Shown piece by piece: positions 8,753 to 17,032 of a stretch of DNA of 64,000 nucleotides (the stretch's first letter is position 1; every line of letters begins with the position of its first letter). This stretch comes from Streptomyces sp. TSRI0281 (GTDB taxonomy: Bacteria; Actinomycetota; Actinomycetes; Streptomycetales; Streptomycetaceae). The position numbers were made by a program, and so were the translations under genes. The notes under the pieces were generated by a model. That model searched no databases, had not been told where the DNA came from, and saw only the letters and a program-made list of their open reading frames with translations. The stretch covers positions 183,234 through 247,233 of the forward strand of contig NZ_LWLE01000033.1 in NCBI RefSeq assembly GCF_001905125.1, in the 5' to 3' direction.

Positions 8753-8833
8753 GTACGTCGCACGGCTTCGTACGGTCACGCAGCTTCGTGCGTCACACGG
8801 CTTCGTGCGTCACACGGCTTCGTACGTCATGCG
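8748..8833. repeat. 17-bp tandem repeat, five copies
   Basis: Units begin at 8748, 8765, 8783, 8800 and 8817 with the pattern GCTTCGTRCGTCACACG (second copy one base longer). The first copy overlaps the right arm of the terminator, so the array may have grown from it. No spacers, so not a CRISPR. Confidence 0.85.
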
Positions 8834-8870
8834 GTGGTGCGGTGGCGCAGTGGTGCGTGCGGTCGGTGGC

Positions 8871-9311
8871 TCAGTACCAGCCGTTGGACTGCCAGAAGTC
8901 CCAGGCGCCGCACGGGCTGCCGTAACGGTCCTCCATGTAGTCCACGCCCCACTTGATCTGGGTCTTGGGGTTGGTCTGCCAGTCGGCTCCGGCCGAGGCC
9001 ATCTTGGAGCCGGGGAGGGCCTGGACCAGGCCGTAGGCGCCGGAGGAGGCGTTGGAGGCATTCACGTCCCAGCCGCTCTCGTGCTCCACGATCTTGTGGA
9101 AGCACTGGTACTGGGAGCTGTCGTCGATCATCTTCTTCGCCGTGGCCTGTGCGCCCGCGGCGGACGTCGGCGCGGCGGCCGGGGCGGCGGCCATCGCCGG
9201 GGTGACGCCCAGGGCCAGACCGGAGGCGCCGAGCAGCACGGCGGCGCCGGTGACGACACCCCTGCGGCGGGCGGTGCGGGGCTGGGCGAGGATGCGACGG
9301 GCGAACGACAC
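8871..9311 (-). CDS. Secreted lytic-transglycosylase-like protein
   Basis: A 146-residue exported protein. Arg-rich N-terminus plus hydrophobic core GVVTGAAVLLGASGLALGV and an AMA-type cleavage site give a signal peptide of about 40 residues; the mature part has the SLT/transglycosylase pattern CFHKIVEHESGWDVNASNASSGAYGLVQALPG with a likely catalytic Glu in HES, then a short aromatic C-terminus SPCGAWDFWQSNGWY. It is expected to cut or remodel peptidoglycan outside the cell. The start was set at GTG 9311, where the signal peptide begins; the frame continues upstream only through leader DNA, and no strong ribosome site is evident, so the start is uncertain. Confidence 0.8.
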   Translation of the reverse strand: MSFARRILAQPRTARRRGVVTGAAVLLGASGLALGVTPAMAAAPAAAPTSAAGAQATAKKMIDDSSQYQCFHKIVEHESGWDVNASNASSGAYGLVQALPGSKMASAGADWQTNPKTQIKWGVDYMEDRYGSPCGAWDFWQSNGWY

Positions 9312-9329
9312 GGGAGACAGACCTAACGT

Positions 9330-9500
9330 CGGGGACGGGGGAGTCGCGGCCGGTCGGGACCGTACGGCGATCGATGACCGCAGTCCGGTGACCGGCGCTC
9401 CGCACCCGTGGAACTCGGTCCGTCTGTGCGGACCCTGTGGTGCTCGGCGACGTGATCCATGGTTAGCGGCGGCGTCCGGCCGCCGCAACGACCCCCGGTA
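9330..9500 (-). promoter_or_regulatory. Structured leader of the transglycosylase gene, candidate c-di-AMP (ydaO) riboswitch
   Basis: On the minus strand the ~190 nt before the GTG fold well: GGTCCG/CGGACC, GCGCCGG/CCGG and GCGGCGGCC-type stems flank conserved-looking GATCACGTCGCCGAGCACC and GAGTTCCACGGGTGCGGAG. In Streptomyces, genes for cell-wall lytic enzymes of this kind (such as rpfA) are known to carry ydaO-type leaders. The gene class and leader length agree, but I cannot score the motif by eye, so this is a candidate only. Confidence 0.45.
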
Positions 9501-9518
9501 CGACCTCGCCTCGCACTC

Positions 9519-9534
9519 AGGGACCAAGGTCCCT
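9519..9534. promoter_or_regulatory. DosR/OsdR-like box 1
   Basis: AGGGACCAAGGTCCCT is a perfect palindrome of the GGGACnnnnGTCCC type bound by DevR/DosR and Streptomyces OsdR. It lies about 210 bp upstream of the transglycosylase start. Confidence 0.5.
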
Positions 9535-9619
9535 CAGGGGAGCAAGCGCATCGGGCCAGGTCGATCCGGGTTCGGCGGGGTGAAGGGTGCGGTGGTGGAC
9601 CTACTGCCCCCGGTAGTGG

Positions 9620-9633
9620 AGGACCAAGGTCCT
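9620..9633. promoter_or_regulatory. DosR/OsdR-like box 2
   Basis: AGGACCAAGGTCCT repeats the core of the box at 9519 about 100 bp further upstream of the transglycosylase gene. It is one pair shorter than box 1. It lies just beyond the 3' end of the ECF operon, so a role as a small hairpin is an alternative. Confidence 0.4.
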
Positions 9634-9643
9634 GTGGGGTCCT

Positions 9644-10558
9644 TCACCCCTTCGGAACCTCGAATGTGACCTGGGCCTCGAAGGCGGCGCGGCGGGTGGC
9701 CCGGCGCAGGGCCCTCAGCAGGGTGGGTCCGACCGTGAGTGTCAGGGCCACCGTGAGCACGGCCCGGCCCAGGTCCCAGCCGAGCGAGGTCGCCGTGCAG
9801 TACGCCAGGAAGCGGGCCAGGTTCTCGGACAGCGGGTCGCCCGCCACGAACGAGATGCCCGAGCCGAGCCCCGTCACCAGCGTCCAGCCGTACAGGTTCA
9901 TCACCGTGCCGTACGCGAACGCCGCCGCACAGCCGTAGGCCGCCAGCATCAGCAGCTCCGCCCGGCCGCGCAGCCGGTCCGGGCCGGGCAGCAGCCCCGC
10001 GCCCATCGTGAACCAGCCCATCGACAGCATCTGGAACGGCATCCACGGGCCCACCCCGCCCGTGAGCAGCGCGGACGCGAACATGGTCACCGCGCCGAGC
10101 ACGAAGCCGAAGCCCGGCCCCAGCACCCGGCCGCTCAGCACCATCAGGAAGAACATCGGTTCCAGGCCCGCCGTCCCCGCCCCCAGCGGGCGCAGCGCGG
10201 CACCGACCGCCGCCAGCACCCCCAGCATCGCGACCGCCTTCGCGTCCAGGCCGGAGTCGGCGATCATCGCCACGACCACCCCGACGAGCAGCGGCAGCAG
10301 CGCCCCGAAGAGCCACGGCGCGTCCTGCGCGTGCGCGAGACCGAACTCCTCGGCGGCGAGCAGCGGCCAGCCGAAGGCGCCCACGCCGATCGCGCTGACC
10401 AGGACGAGCGCGGCGATCGCCCGGGGCCCGAGCCGCACCGGCCGCGCCCGTCGGCCGGTCGGCGCGTCCGGGCCTGTCGCCCCGGTCCCGTGCGGCGGCC
10501 CCGTCCCGTCCGTCACGCGGGCCCCGTCCGTACCGGATCGGTCCGTCGTGCCCGTCAT
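9644..10558 (-). CDS. ECF transporter S component, probably for cobalamin
   Basis: A 304-residue protein: ~45 residues of Pro/Gly-rich cytoplasmic tail, then six to seven helices with the ECF-S pattern (PMFFLMVLSGRVLGPGFGFVLGAVTMFASAL, then GVGPWMPFQMLSMGWFTMGAGL). S components bind the vitamin in the membrane and dock on the EcfAAT module. The upstream genes supply exactly that module and the operon begins with a cobalamin riboswitch, so B12 or a precursor is the likely substrate. It is the last gene of the operon, 25 bp after the ATPase gene. A hairpin-prone stretch with GGGGTGAAGG/CCTTCACCCC arms follows the stop. Confidence 0.85.
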   Translation of the reverse strand: MTGTTDRSGTDGARVTDGTGPPHGTGATGPDAPTGRRARPVRLGPRAIAALVLVSAIGVGAFGWPLLAAEEFGLAHAQDAPWLFGALLPLLVGVVVAMIADSGLDAKAVAMLGVLAAVGAALRPLGAGTAGLEPMFFLMVLSGRVLGPGFGFVLGAVTMFASALLTGGVGPWMPFQMLSMGWFTMGAGLLPGPDRLRGRAELLMLAAYGCAAAFAYGTVMNLYGWTLVTGLGSGISFVAGDPLSENLARFLAYCTATSLGWDLGRAVLTVALTLTVGPTLLRALRRATRRAAFEAQVTFEVPKG

Positions 10559-10583
10559 GCGGTGCCCCCCAGAGCGGTGCTCG

Positions 10584-12428
10584 TCATGCGGTGCCCTCCA
10601 GAGCCGTACGTACCTGCGTCACGGTCAGCCACTCCTGCGGGGCCAGCACCTTCGCGGTCTGCGGGGCGAACGCGGGCGAGGAGACCACCACCTGCCCGGT
10701 CGGGCCGTCCGCGACGACCTCCCCGTCGGCGAGGATCACCACCCGGTGGGCCACCTCGGCCGCGAGCTCCACGTCGTGCGTCGCCAGGACGATGGCGTGC
10801 CCGTCTTCGGCCAGCCCGCGGAGCACGCCCACCAGCCGGGCCTTGGCCGCGTAGTCGAGGCCGCGGGTCGGCTCGTCCAGGAGCAGGAGCGGGGGACGCG
10901 CGGTGAGGACGACGGCCAGGGCCAGCGCGAGCCGCTGGCCCTCGGAGAGGTCGCGGGGGTGGATGTCGTCCGGTACGCCGGGCAGCAGCTCCGAGACCAG
11001 GGCCCGGCAGCTGCCCGCCCCGGCGCCCGCGTCGGAGTCGGCGGCGGCGCACTCGGCGGCCACCGTGTCCGCGTACAGCAGGTCGCGCGGTTCCTGCGGG
11101 ACCAGCCCGACCCGGCGCACCATCTCGCGCGGATGCGTACGGGCTGGGGCCAGACCGCCGACGAGGACGGTGCCCGAGGTGGGCTCGATCATGCCGACGA
11201 GGGCGGCGAGCAGCGTGGACTTGCCCGCGCCGTTGCGGCCCATCAGCGCCACCGTTTCGCCGGGGGCGAGGGTGAGCGACACCCGGCGCAGGGCCTCGAC
11301 CCTGCCCCGCCGGACCCCGAGGCCGTCGACCCGGGTGACGGGGTCGGCGACGGCGTCCCGCGCGGGGGCGGCGCTCCCGCGCCCCAGCAGCCGGGCGAGC
11401 GGCCCGCGGCGCACCGCACCGGGGGCCGGTACCGGGGCGACACCCACCGGAGCACCCACCGGACCGCCCACCGGACCGCCCACCGGACCGCCCACGGGAG
11501 CACCCGTCGGACCGCCTGCCGCGGCACCCGCCGGCCCGTCCCCCGTGGCCGCCGTGCCCACCTGGCCGGCCCCCGTACCCGCCGATCCGGCCGGCATGGT
11601 GGGGGGACGGACCGACGCCAGCCGGTCCCGGAGTCCCGATGCCCGGCGCCGGGCATCGCGCACCGACAGCGGCAGCGGGTCCCAGCCCGCGAGCAGCCCC
11701 AGCTCCGCCACCGGCGGACGTACGGGCGACACCGCCATGATGTCCGCGGGCGCGCCCATCACCGGCGCTGCGCCGGGGGACGGCAGCAGGACGACCTGGT
11801 CCGCGTACTGGACCACGCGCTCCAGCCGGTGCTCGGCCATCAGGACCGTCGTGCCCAGGTCGTGCACCAGCCGCTGGAGCACGGCCAGGACCTCCTCGGC
11901 CGCCGCCGGGTCCAGCGCGGACGTCGGCTCGTCCAGCACCAGCACCTCGGGGTGCGGTGTGAGCACCGAACCGATCGCGACCCGTTGCTGCTGGCCGCCC
12001 GACAGTGTGGCGATCGGCCGGTCGCGCAGCTCGGCCAGGCCCAGCAGATCCAGCGTCTCCTCGACCCGGCGGCGCATCACCTCGGGGGCCAGGCCCAGCG
12101 ACTCCATGCCGTACGCCAGCTCGTCCTCGACGGTGTCGGTGACGAAATGGGCCAGTGGGTCCTGGCCCACCGTGCCGACCAGATCGGCCAGTTCACGGGG
12201 CTTGTGGGTACGGGTGTCCCGGCCGCCGACCGTGACCCGGCCGGTCAGCACCCCGCCGGTGAAGTGCGGAACGAGACCGGACACGGCTCCGAGCAGCGTC
12301 GACTTGCCGACCCCGGACGGGCCGACGAGCAGCACCAACTCGCCCTCGGGCACGGTGAGATCGACCCCCGACAAGGTGGGCGAGCCCGTCCCCTCGTACC
12401 GTACGGAAACCTGCTCGAACCTGATCAC
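10584..12428 (-). CDS. ECF transporter energising ATPase, two ABC domains in one chain (EcfA-EcfA')
   Basis: A 614-residue protein with two complete ABC cassettes. The first has Walker A GPSGVGKST, signature LSGGQQQR and Walker B VLVLDEPTSALD; the second has GRNGAGKST, LSEGQRLALALA and LLLLDEPTRGLD. Between them lies a ~70-residue linker rich in Gly/Pro/Val with repeats of GGPV. Fused ECF ATPases power S-component uptake. GTG 12428 overlaps the stop of the T-component gene (GTGA), which fixes the start; the much longer open frame upstream runs through the next genes and is a shadow. Confidence 0.93.
   Translation of the reverse strand: MIRFEQVSVRYEGTGSPTLSGVDLTVPEGELVLLVGPSGVGKSTLLGAVSGLVPHFTGGVLTGRVTVGGRDTRTHKPRELADLVGTVGQDPLAHFVTDTVEDELAYGMESLGLAPEVMRRRVEETLDLLGLAELRDRPIATLSGGQQQRVAIGSVLTPHPEVLVLDEPTSALDPAAAEEVLAVLQRLVHDLGTTVLMAEHRLERVVQYADQVVLLPSPGAAPVMGAPADIMAVSPVRPPVAELGLLAGWDPLPLSVRDARRRASGLRDRLASVRPPTMPAGSAGTGAGQVGTAATGDGPAGAAAGGPTGAPVGGPVGGPVGGPVGAPVGVAPVPAPGAVRRGPLARLLGRGSAAPARDAVADPVTRVDGLGVRRGRVEALRRVSLTLAPGETVALMGRNGAGKSTLLAALVGMIEPTSGTVLVGGLAPARTHPREMVRRVGLVPQEPRDLLYADTVAAECAAADSDAGAGAGSCRALVSELLPGVPDDIHPRDLSEGQRLALALAVVLTARPPLLLLDEPTRGLDYAAKARLVGVLRGLAEDGHAIVLATHDVELAAEVAHRVVILADGEVVADGPTGQVVVSSPAFAPQTAKVLAPQEWLTVTQVRTALEGTA
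11447..11520. repeat. In-frame 12-bp repeats in the ATPase linker
   Basis: Five to six copies of a 12-bp unit close to CACCGGACCGCC encode the Gly-Gly-Pro-Val linker between the two ABC domains. The copy number could drift without breaking the frame. Confidence 0.85.
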
Positions 12429-13570
12429 GCCTGCTCCTTGGGGCCGTTGGGGGACGGCGGTACCGGCGCGACCAGCGCGGGCAGCAGCCCGATCAGCGTC
12501 GCGGCCGCGGGCCACAGCGGCAGCACCGGGGCGACGAGAGGGACGACGCCGGGGCGCAGCGCCTCCGCGTCGACGCCGCCCGCCCAGATCATCGCGGCCG
12601 CGACCACCACACCCGAGCCCGCCACCAGCCAGGCCCGCGCCCCCCACCGGTCCGGGCGGTAGCGGGTCCGTACCGAACGGCGCCCGCCGAGCCGCAGCCC
12701 GGCCATCGCCGCGACCAGCCCGGCGAGCAGCAACGGCAGCCCGTACACCGCCCCCTGCGAGGCCAGCAGCCCGTACGTGCCCGCGCACACCCCGAGCAGA
12801 CCGCCCAGGGTGAGGACATTCGTGGTGTGCCGGACGGCGGGCGGAACCCGGGCGCTGCGCCCGTAGCCGCGCGCGTCCATCGACGCCGCCACCGCGACCG
12901 AACGCTCCAGCGCGCCCTCCAGCACCGGCAGGCCGATCTGCGCGACGGCCCCGATGCCCCCGGCGGGCCGGCCCCGCAGCCGCCGTGCGGTGCGCAGCCG
13001 CACCACGTCGGCCACCATGTGGGGCGCGAACGTCATCGCGACGACGACGGCGACCCCCACCTCGTACAGCGCGCCCGGCAGCGACTTCAGCAGCCGGGCC
13101 GGGTTGGCCAGTGAGTTCGCCGCACCGACACAGATCAGCAGGGTCGCCAGCTTGGCCCCGTCGTACAGCGCGAAGAGCAGCTGCTCGGCGGTGACCCGGC
13201 CACCGATCCTGACCCCCTGCGCCCAGTCGGGCAGGGGCACTTCGGGCAGGGTGAACACGGTGTGCGTCCCCGGGATCGGCGAACCGAGGAACATCGAGAA
13301 CAGCAGCCGCACCCCGACGACGAAGAGCCCGAGCTTGAGGAACGCGCCGTACGAACGGGCCCACGGCGCGTCCGTACGGCGCGCCGCCACCACATAGCCC
13401 GCGACGCCGACCAGCAGCCCGAGCAGCAGCGGGTTGGTGGTCCGCGAAGCCGCCGTGGCCAGCCCCAGGGCCCACAGCCACCACGCCCCGGCGGGCAGCG
13501 CGTTGCCGCGGTCGGCCTCGGGCGCCCGCAGCGAACGGTGGAGCCGGGCCGTGCCGGTGGAGCGGGTCAT
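12425..13570 (-). CDS. ECF transporter T component (CbiQ family)
   Basis: A 381-residue membrane protein of the EcfT/CbiQ family. The two short Ala-Arg-Gly-type coupling motifs are visible as RTARRLRGR and MDARGYGR; these helices bind the grooves of the two ATPase domains. N-terminal and central helices (WWLWALGLATAASRTTNPLLLGLLVGV) and a longer C-terminal set of helices than in the shortest T components are present. It overlaps the preceding gene by ATGA and the ATPase gene by GTGA, so all three are translationally coupled. Confidence 0.92.
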   Translation of the reverse strand: MTRSTGTARLHRSLRAPEADRGNALPAGAWWLWALGLATAASRTTNPLLLGLLVGVAGYVVAARRTDAPWARSYGAFLKLGLFVVGVRLLFSMFLGSPIPGTHTVFTLPEVPLPDWAQGVRIGGRVTAEQLLFALYDGAKLATLLICVGAANSLANPARLLKSLPGALYEVGVAVVVAMTFAPHMVADVVRLRTARRLRGRPAGGIGAVAQIGLPVLEGALERSVAVAASMDARGYGRSARVPPAVRHTTNVLTLGGLLGVCAGTYGLLASQGAVYGLPLLLAGLVAAMAGLRLGGRRSVRTRYRPDRWGARAWLVAGSGVVVAAAMIWAGGVDAEALRPGVVPLVAPVLPLWPAAATLIGLLPALVAPVPPSPNGPKEQA

Positions 13571-14370
13571 CGGCGGCGGCGGGCCTGGAGGACGGCGGCG
13601 ATCCCGAGCAGCAGCACGGCGCCGACACCGACCAGCACACCGGCCGACGGCAGGCTGCCGCCGCTCCCGTCATCGTTCCCCTGGGCGGCGGCGGACGCCG
13701 AGTCCGGGGTCGTGTCCCCGGGCGCGGCCGACTTCCTGCCACCGTCACCGTCGCTGTCACCGTCGCCGGAGACCTGGTCCCCGCAGCCCGATGCCGGATA
13801 GCCGGAGATCGCGCAGAGCAGCGCGTCACCGCTGTACCGCAGTGGCTTCGCCACCGAGGCGAGCGCCTCCGCGGTGCTCGCGTCCGGTCCGACCCGCGCA
13901 CACGCGGTACGCGGCGCGGGCGGCGTCTCCCCGTCCGGGGCGTCCGCCGCCGTACCGGAGTCGATGACCAGCGCGACCCGCTTGGTGCCGTCCTCGGCCG
14001 GGGTACCCGCACAGATCGCCCCGAAGTCGGGGGCCCGGCGCGGCTGGGCCGCGTCCTGGGAGTCCTGGCTCACGGAGAACCGGAAACCCTGCACCGTGCC
14101 GTCGTCCGGGCGGACCAGGGACGGCCCCTGGGTGGCGTACTCCCAGGTCTTCCCGTTGCCCTCCCAGAACGACCAGTAGCGGTATCCGGCCGCGTGCGCC
14201 GTTCCGGCGCCCAGCAGCATCGACACGGCTGCGGCGACGGCGAGCAGCAGAGCGGCGGTCAGCGCGCCGGTGCGCGTGACAGACCGCGCGCCGATGTGCG
14301 CGACGGCCGGTGGGGTGGCCGGTGGGGTGGCCGGTGTCCGGTGCGGTGATCCGCCCCGCGCGCGCCTCAC
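13567..14370 (-). CDS. SCO2322 family exported, membrane-anchored protein
   Basis: A 267-residue protein with a signal segment (GALTAALLLAVAAAVSMLLGAG, then AHA), an extracellular domain beginning AAGYRYWSFWEGNGKTWEYATQGPSLVRPDDG and containing paired cysteines, a low-complexity Asp/Gly/Ser stalk, and an end LPSAGVLVGVGAVLLLG followed by basic RRRR. That end looks like a membrane anchor, possibly a sortase-like LPxAG variant. The family has no known biochemical role. GTG 14370 overlaps the stop of the preceding gene. Its place in a B12-riboswitch operon suggests a role in capturing cobalamin at the cell surface (inference). Confidence 0.85.
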   Translation of the reverse strand: MRRARGGSPHRTPATPPATPPAVAHIGARSVTRTGALTAALLLAVAAAVSMLLGAGTAHAAGYRYWSFWEGNGKTWEYATQGPSLVRPDDGTVQGFRFSVSQDSQDAAQPRRAPDFGAICAGTPAEDGTKRVALVIDSGTAADAPDGETPPAPRTACARVGPDASTAEALASVAKPLRYSGDALLCAISGYPASGCGDQVSGDGDSDGDGGRKSAAPGDTTPDSASAAAQGNDDGSGGSLPSAGVLVGVGAVLLLGIAAVLQARRRR

Positions 14371-15623
14371 AGCCGCGGGTTCTTCCCACGCCGGCTGATC
14401 AGGAAACCGATGCCGACGCCGACGACGAGGCCGATGCCGACCAGCCACCAGACGCCGAGCGCGCCGTCGTCGCTGCTGGTGTCGCCCTTCGGCCGCTGGG
14501 CGCTCGCGGTCGGCGAGGGGACGGCGGTGGCGGCGGGAGCCGGGCCGGTCGCGTTGAGCTGCTTGACGAGGTCGACCCCGCCGAAGTCACGGGCGTCCGT
14601 GCCGGTCGCGTGCGCGGCGAGGACCAGCTGGGCGGTCGCGGCGGGTCCGCCCTGCCGCGCCCAGCCCTTCGCGTTCTTCTCCAGCCACTGGACCGAGGCG
14701 GCCGCCTTGTCCTTGTGACCGGAGGCGGCCAGGGCGACGACCGCGTCCGCGGTGTTGCCGAAGTCGGGCTGCGGCGTGGTGTCGTCGGCGCCCGGCATCG
14801 GCGGCAGGTTCAGGTGGGGCGAGGCGCCGAGGGCGCCCGCGAGGTAGTGGGCCCCGTTCTGCGCGGTCTGCTCCGGGGTGAGGCCGGTGCCCTTCGTGCA
14901 GACGGGGCCCTTCACCGCGTTGGAGTTCCCGACGGCGAGGCCCTTGCCCATCGAACCGAGCACTCCGGCGGCCGTGGCGTCCGCGTTGGCGGTGAGCTTG
15001 CCGCCCTTGCCGGGCTGGTAGGCGAACGCGCCGCCGTCCTTGCCGCCGCACGGGAGGGCGAAGCTCTGGAGCGCGGCGTAGGGGGTGCGGCCGCCGTCGG
15101 TGGTGACGTCGCCCAGCAGGAGGCCCGCCCTGGCGAGGGCGCCGATCACGACGGCGGTGGAGTTGGCGTCGCTCGGGCTGCCCGCGTTGTAGCCCCACCC
15201 GCCGTCCTCGTTCTGGACTGACTTCAGCCAGCTGACGCCGTTGTCGACGGCCTCGCGGTGCACGGCGAGCTCGACGAGCGCCTGGACGGCGGCGGCGGTG
15301 GCGTTGGTGTCCATGACGGTCGACGCGTCGCACGGCTTGCCGGCGTCCCGGTACGCGGGGAAGGCGCCGCTGTCGCACTGCTGGCCCACCAGCCACTGCA
15401 CCGACTGCGTGGCCGGCGTGACGTACTCGACCTTCTGCGCGAGGAAGGCCAGCGACTGCCGCCAGACCCCGTCGTACGTCGGGTCCCCGGTGCCGTACAG
15501 GCCCGGCGGGAGGTCGGCCTTCGCGGACGGCGGAGGGCTCGGTGCGGCGACCGCGGCGGGAGCGGCGGCGGCCAGGAGTACGGCGGTGGTCACGAGCGCG
15601 CTGACGCTGCGTCGTACGGTCAT
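14367..15623 (-). CDS. Exported prenyltransferase/squalene-oxidase-repeat (alpha/alpha-toroid) protein, first gene of the B12 operon
   Basis: A 418-residue protein with a clear signal peptide (ALVTTAVLLAAAAPAAVA), an extracellular domain of helical repeats with NEDGGWGYNAGSPSDANSTAVVIGAL and related QxxDG blocks of the squalene cyclase/prenyltransferase fold, and a C-terminal helix VWWLVGIGLVVGVGIGFLIS plus RRGK as membrane anchor. It is outside the cell, so a prenyltransferase reaction is unlikely. The same alpha6/alpha6 barrel is the B12-binding domain of mammalian intrinsic factor and transcobalamin, so a cobalamin-binding surface protein is a good guess. ATG 15623 follows AGGAGAGG; the cobalamin riboswitch lies directly upstream. 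Confidence 0.85.
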   Translation of the reverse strand: MTVRRSVSALVTTAVLLAAAAPAAVAAPSPPPSAKADLPPGLYGTGDPTYDGVWRQSLAFLAQKVEYVTPATQSVQWLVGQQCDSGAFPAYRDAGKPCDASTVMDTNATAAAVQALVELAVHREAVDNGVSWLKSVQNEDGGWGYNAGSPSDANSTAVVIGALARAGLLLGDVTTDGGRTPYAALQSFALPCGGKDGGAFAYQPGKGGKLTANADATAAGVLGSMGKGLAVGNSNAVKGPVCTKGTGLTPEQTAQNGAHYLAGALGASPHLNLPPMPGADDTTPQPDFGNTADAVVALAASGHKDKAAASVQWLEKNAKGWARQGGPAATAQLVLAAHATGTDARDFGGVDLVKQLNATGPAPAATAVPSPTASAQRPKGDTSSDDGALGVWWLVGIGLVVGVGIGFLISRRGKNPRL

Positions 15624-15689
15624 GGCTGGCTGGGCCTCTCCTGCGAGGGCCGGGCACGGGCACACCGAGGCACCGGGCTCCGGCCCCGT

Positions 15690-15860
15690 ATACCTCGACG
15701 GTGCCGGCCACCGGGGTCCCGGTGGCACGAGCCGGTCACGCGCCGGCAGGGTGGTCCGGCTCACCACCGGTGCGGCGGTTCACGGTTGCGCGGTCAGCGC
15801 CGGATTCGCACCGGCTTCCCCCTGTACGGGCATGATGACGACCTGCTCACTCTACCGGGG
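15690..15860 (-). promoter_or_regulatory. Cobalamin riboswitch controlling the ECF operon
   Basis: On the minus strand the core reads GGGGAAGCCGGTGCGAATCC, then GGCGCTGACCGCGCAACCGT (15779-15821), the hallmark of B12 riboswitches; the B12 box follows at about 15742-15761 (GAGCCGGACCACCCTGCCGG type). Between the box and the ATG at 15623 there are GC-rich stems that can sequester the ribosome site or terminate. B12 binding is expected to shut off the five-gene operon. Confidence 0.93.
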
Positions 15861-15899
15861 CGCGCGGGACCTCCCCCGCGGCCGGGCCGGAGGGCTCGG

Positions 15900-16937
15900 T
15901 CACACCGCGACGTACGTCACCGGGTCGCCGCCCACCACCGCCTCCGCGCGCCCCAGCTTCACCAGGCGCCGCAGATGGGACTCGGCCTCGGAGACGGCGA
16001 TGGACCGCGAGGTGTGCGGGATCTGCGCCCAGGGCCGGTTCCACTCCATCCGCTCGGCCAGCTGCCACGGGGTGAGCGGCACGGCGAGCAGCGCCAGCAG
16101 TCCGGTCAGCCGGTCCTCGTGGTGCTCCAGCAGCTCCCGTACGCGCCCGGCGGCGTCCGTGAACGCGTACTGGTGCGCGGGCAGCACCTCGGCGACCCCG
16201 AGCCGGCCGATCCGTTCCAGCGAGTCGAGGTAGTCGCCGAGCGGGTCGGTGACCGTGGTGTCGTCCGGGTCCTCGTACAGCCCGATGTGCGGGCTGATCC
16301 CGGGCAGCAGATGATCACCGGAGAACAGCCGCCCCCGGCCGGGCAGCCCCGCCGGGTGGTCCTCCTCCAGATGCAGGCAGACATGGCCGGGGGTGTGCCC
16401 CGGGGTCCAGATCGCCCGCACCCGGCGCCCCGCGAGGTCCAGCAGCTCACCCGGCACGATCTCCCGGTCCGGCAGCGCGGCACCCAGGCCGGGCAGTGTG
16501 CGCATCCGCCCCCTGTCGCGGGCGGCGCGCAGCGGGGCGAGGTGCTCCTCGGGGGCGCCGACCGCGGCGAGCTTCTCCGTGAGGTACGCCAGCCAGGCGG
16601 CGGGCTCCGTCGCGCGGGTGCGGCGGACGATCTCGGTGTCCGCCGCGTGCATCGCGATCCAGGCCCCGGACGCCTCGCGGACCTGGCCGGACAGCCCGTG
16701 GTGGTCCGGGTGGTGGTGGGTGATGACGACGCCGTGGAGGTCCGCGACGGCGACACCGAGCGCGGTGAGCCCCCCGACGAGGGTGTCCCAGGCCTCCGGG
16801 TCGTCCCAGCCGGTGTCGACCAGGACCGGGCCCCGGCCGGTGTCGACGAGGTGGACGAGGGTGTGGCCGAGGGGATTGTCCGGGATCGGGACCTTGATGC
16901 TGTGGACGCCTCCGCCGTGGTCGGTCACCTGCGTCAT
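15900..16937 (-). CDS. MBL-fold metallo-hydrolase with C-terminal winged-helix region
   Basis: A 345-residue protein. The zinc motif HxHxDH is HHHPDHH with His74, His76, Asp78 and His79; further metal-site pieces are PGHTPGHVCLHL and FSGDHLLPG. The last ~60 residues (WQLAERMEWNRPW... SHLRRLVKLGRAE) look like the winged-helix tail of LACTB2-like members. The family hydrolyses thioesters, lactones or phosphodiesters; an acyl-CoA thioesterase-like role would suit the neighbouring aldehyde dehydrogenase/ferredoxin operon, from which it diverges, but this is inference. ATG 16937 is the clear start. Confidence 0.85.
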   Translation of the reverse strand: MTQVTDHGGGVHSIKVPIPDNPLGHTLVHLVDTGRGPVLVDTGWDDPEAWDTLVGGLTALGVAVADLHGVVITHHHPDHHGLSGQVREASGAWIAMHAADTEIVRRTRATEPAAWLAYLTEKLAAVGAPEEHLAPLRAARDRGRMRTLPGLGAALPDREIVPGELLDLAGRRVRAIWTPGHTPGHVCLHLEEDHPAGLPGRGRLFSGDHLLPGISPHIGLYEDPDDTTVTDPLGDYLDSLERIGRLGVAEVLPAHQYAFTDAAGRVRELLEHHEDRLTGLLALLAVPLTPWQLAERMEWNRPWAQIPHTSRSIAVSEAESHLRRLVKLGRAEAVVGGDPVTYVAV

Positions 16938-17032
16938 GGGCTCCGCCTCTCTGTCCCCGGCGTCCGTCCGGACGTCCGGGATGTCTCCGGACGACCGGGT
17001 GATCCCCCGGTGTGCGCCGGACTCACTGTAAC

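Noticed and set aside
10584..14012. A single 1142-codon open frame on the minus strand
   Set aside because: It runs through three overlapping genes of the ECF operon in one frame. Only its first part (10584-12428) matches ABC motifs; the rest is Arg/Pro-rich noise over the T-component gene.
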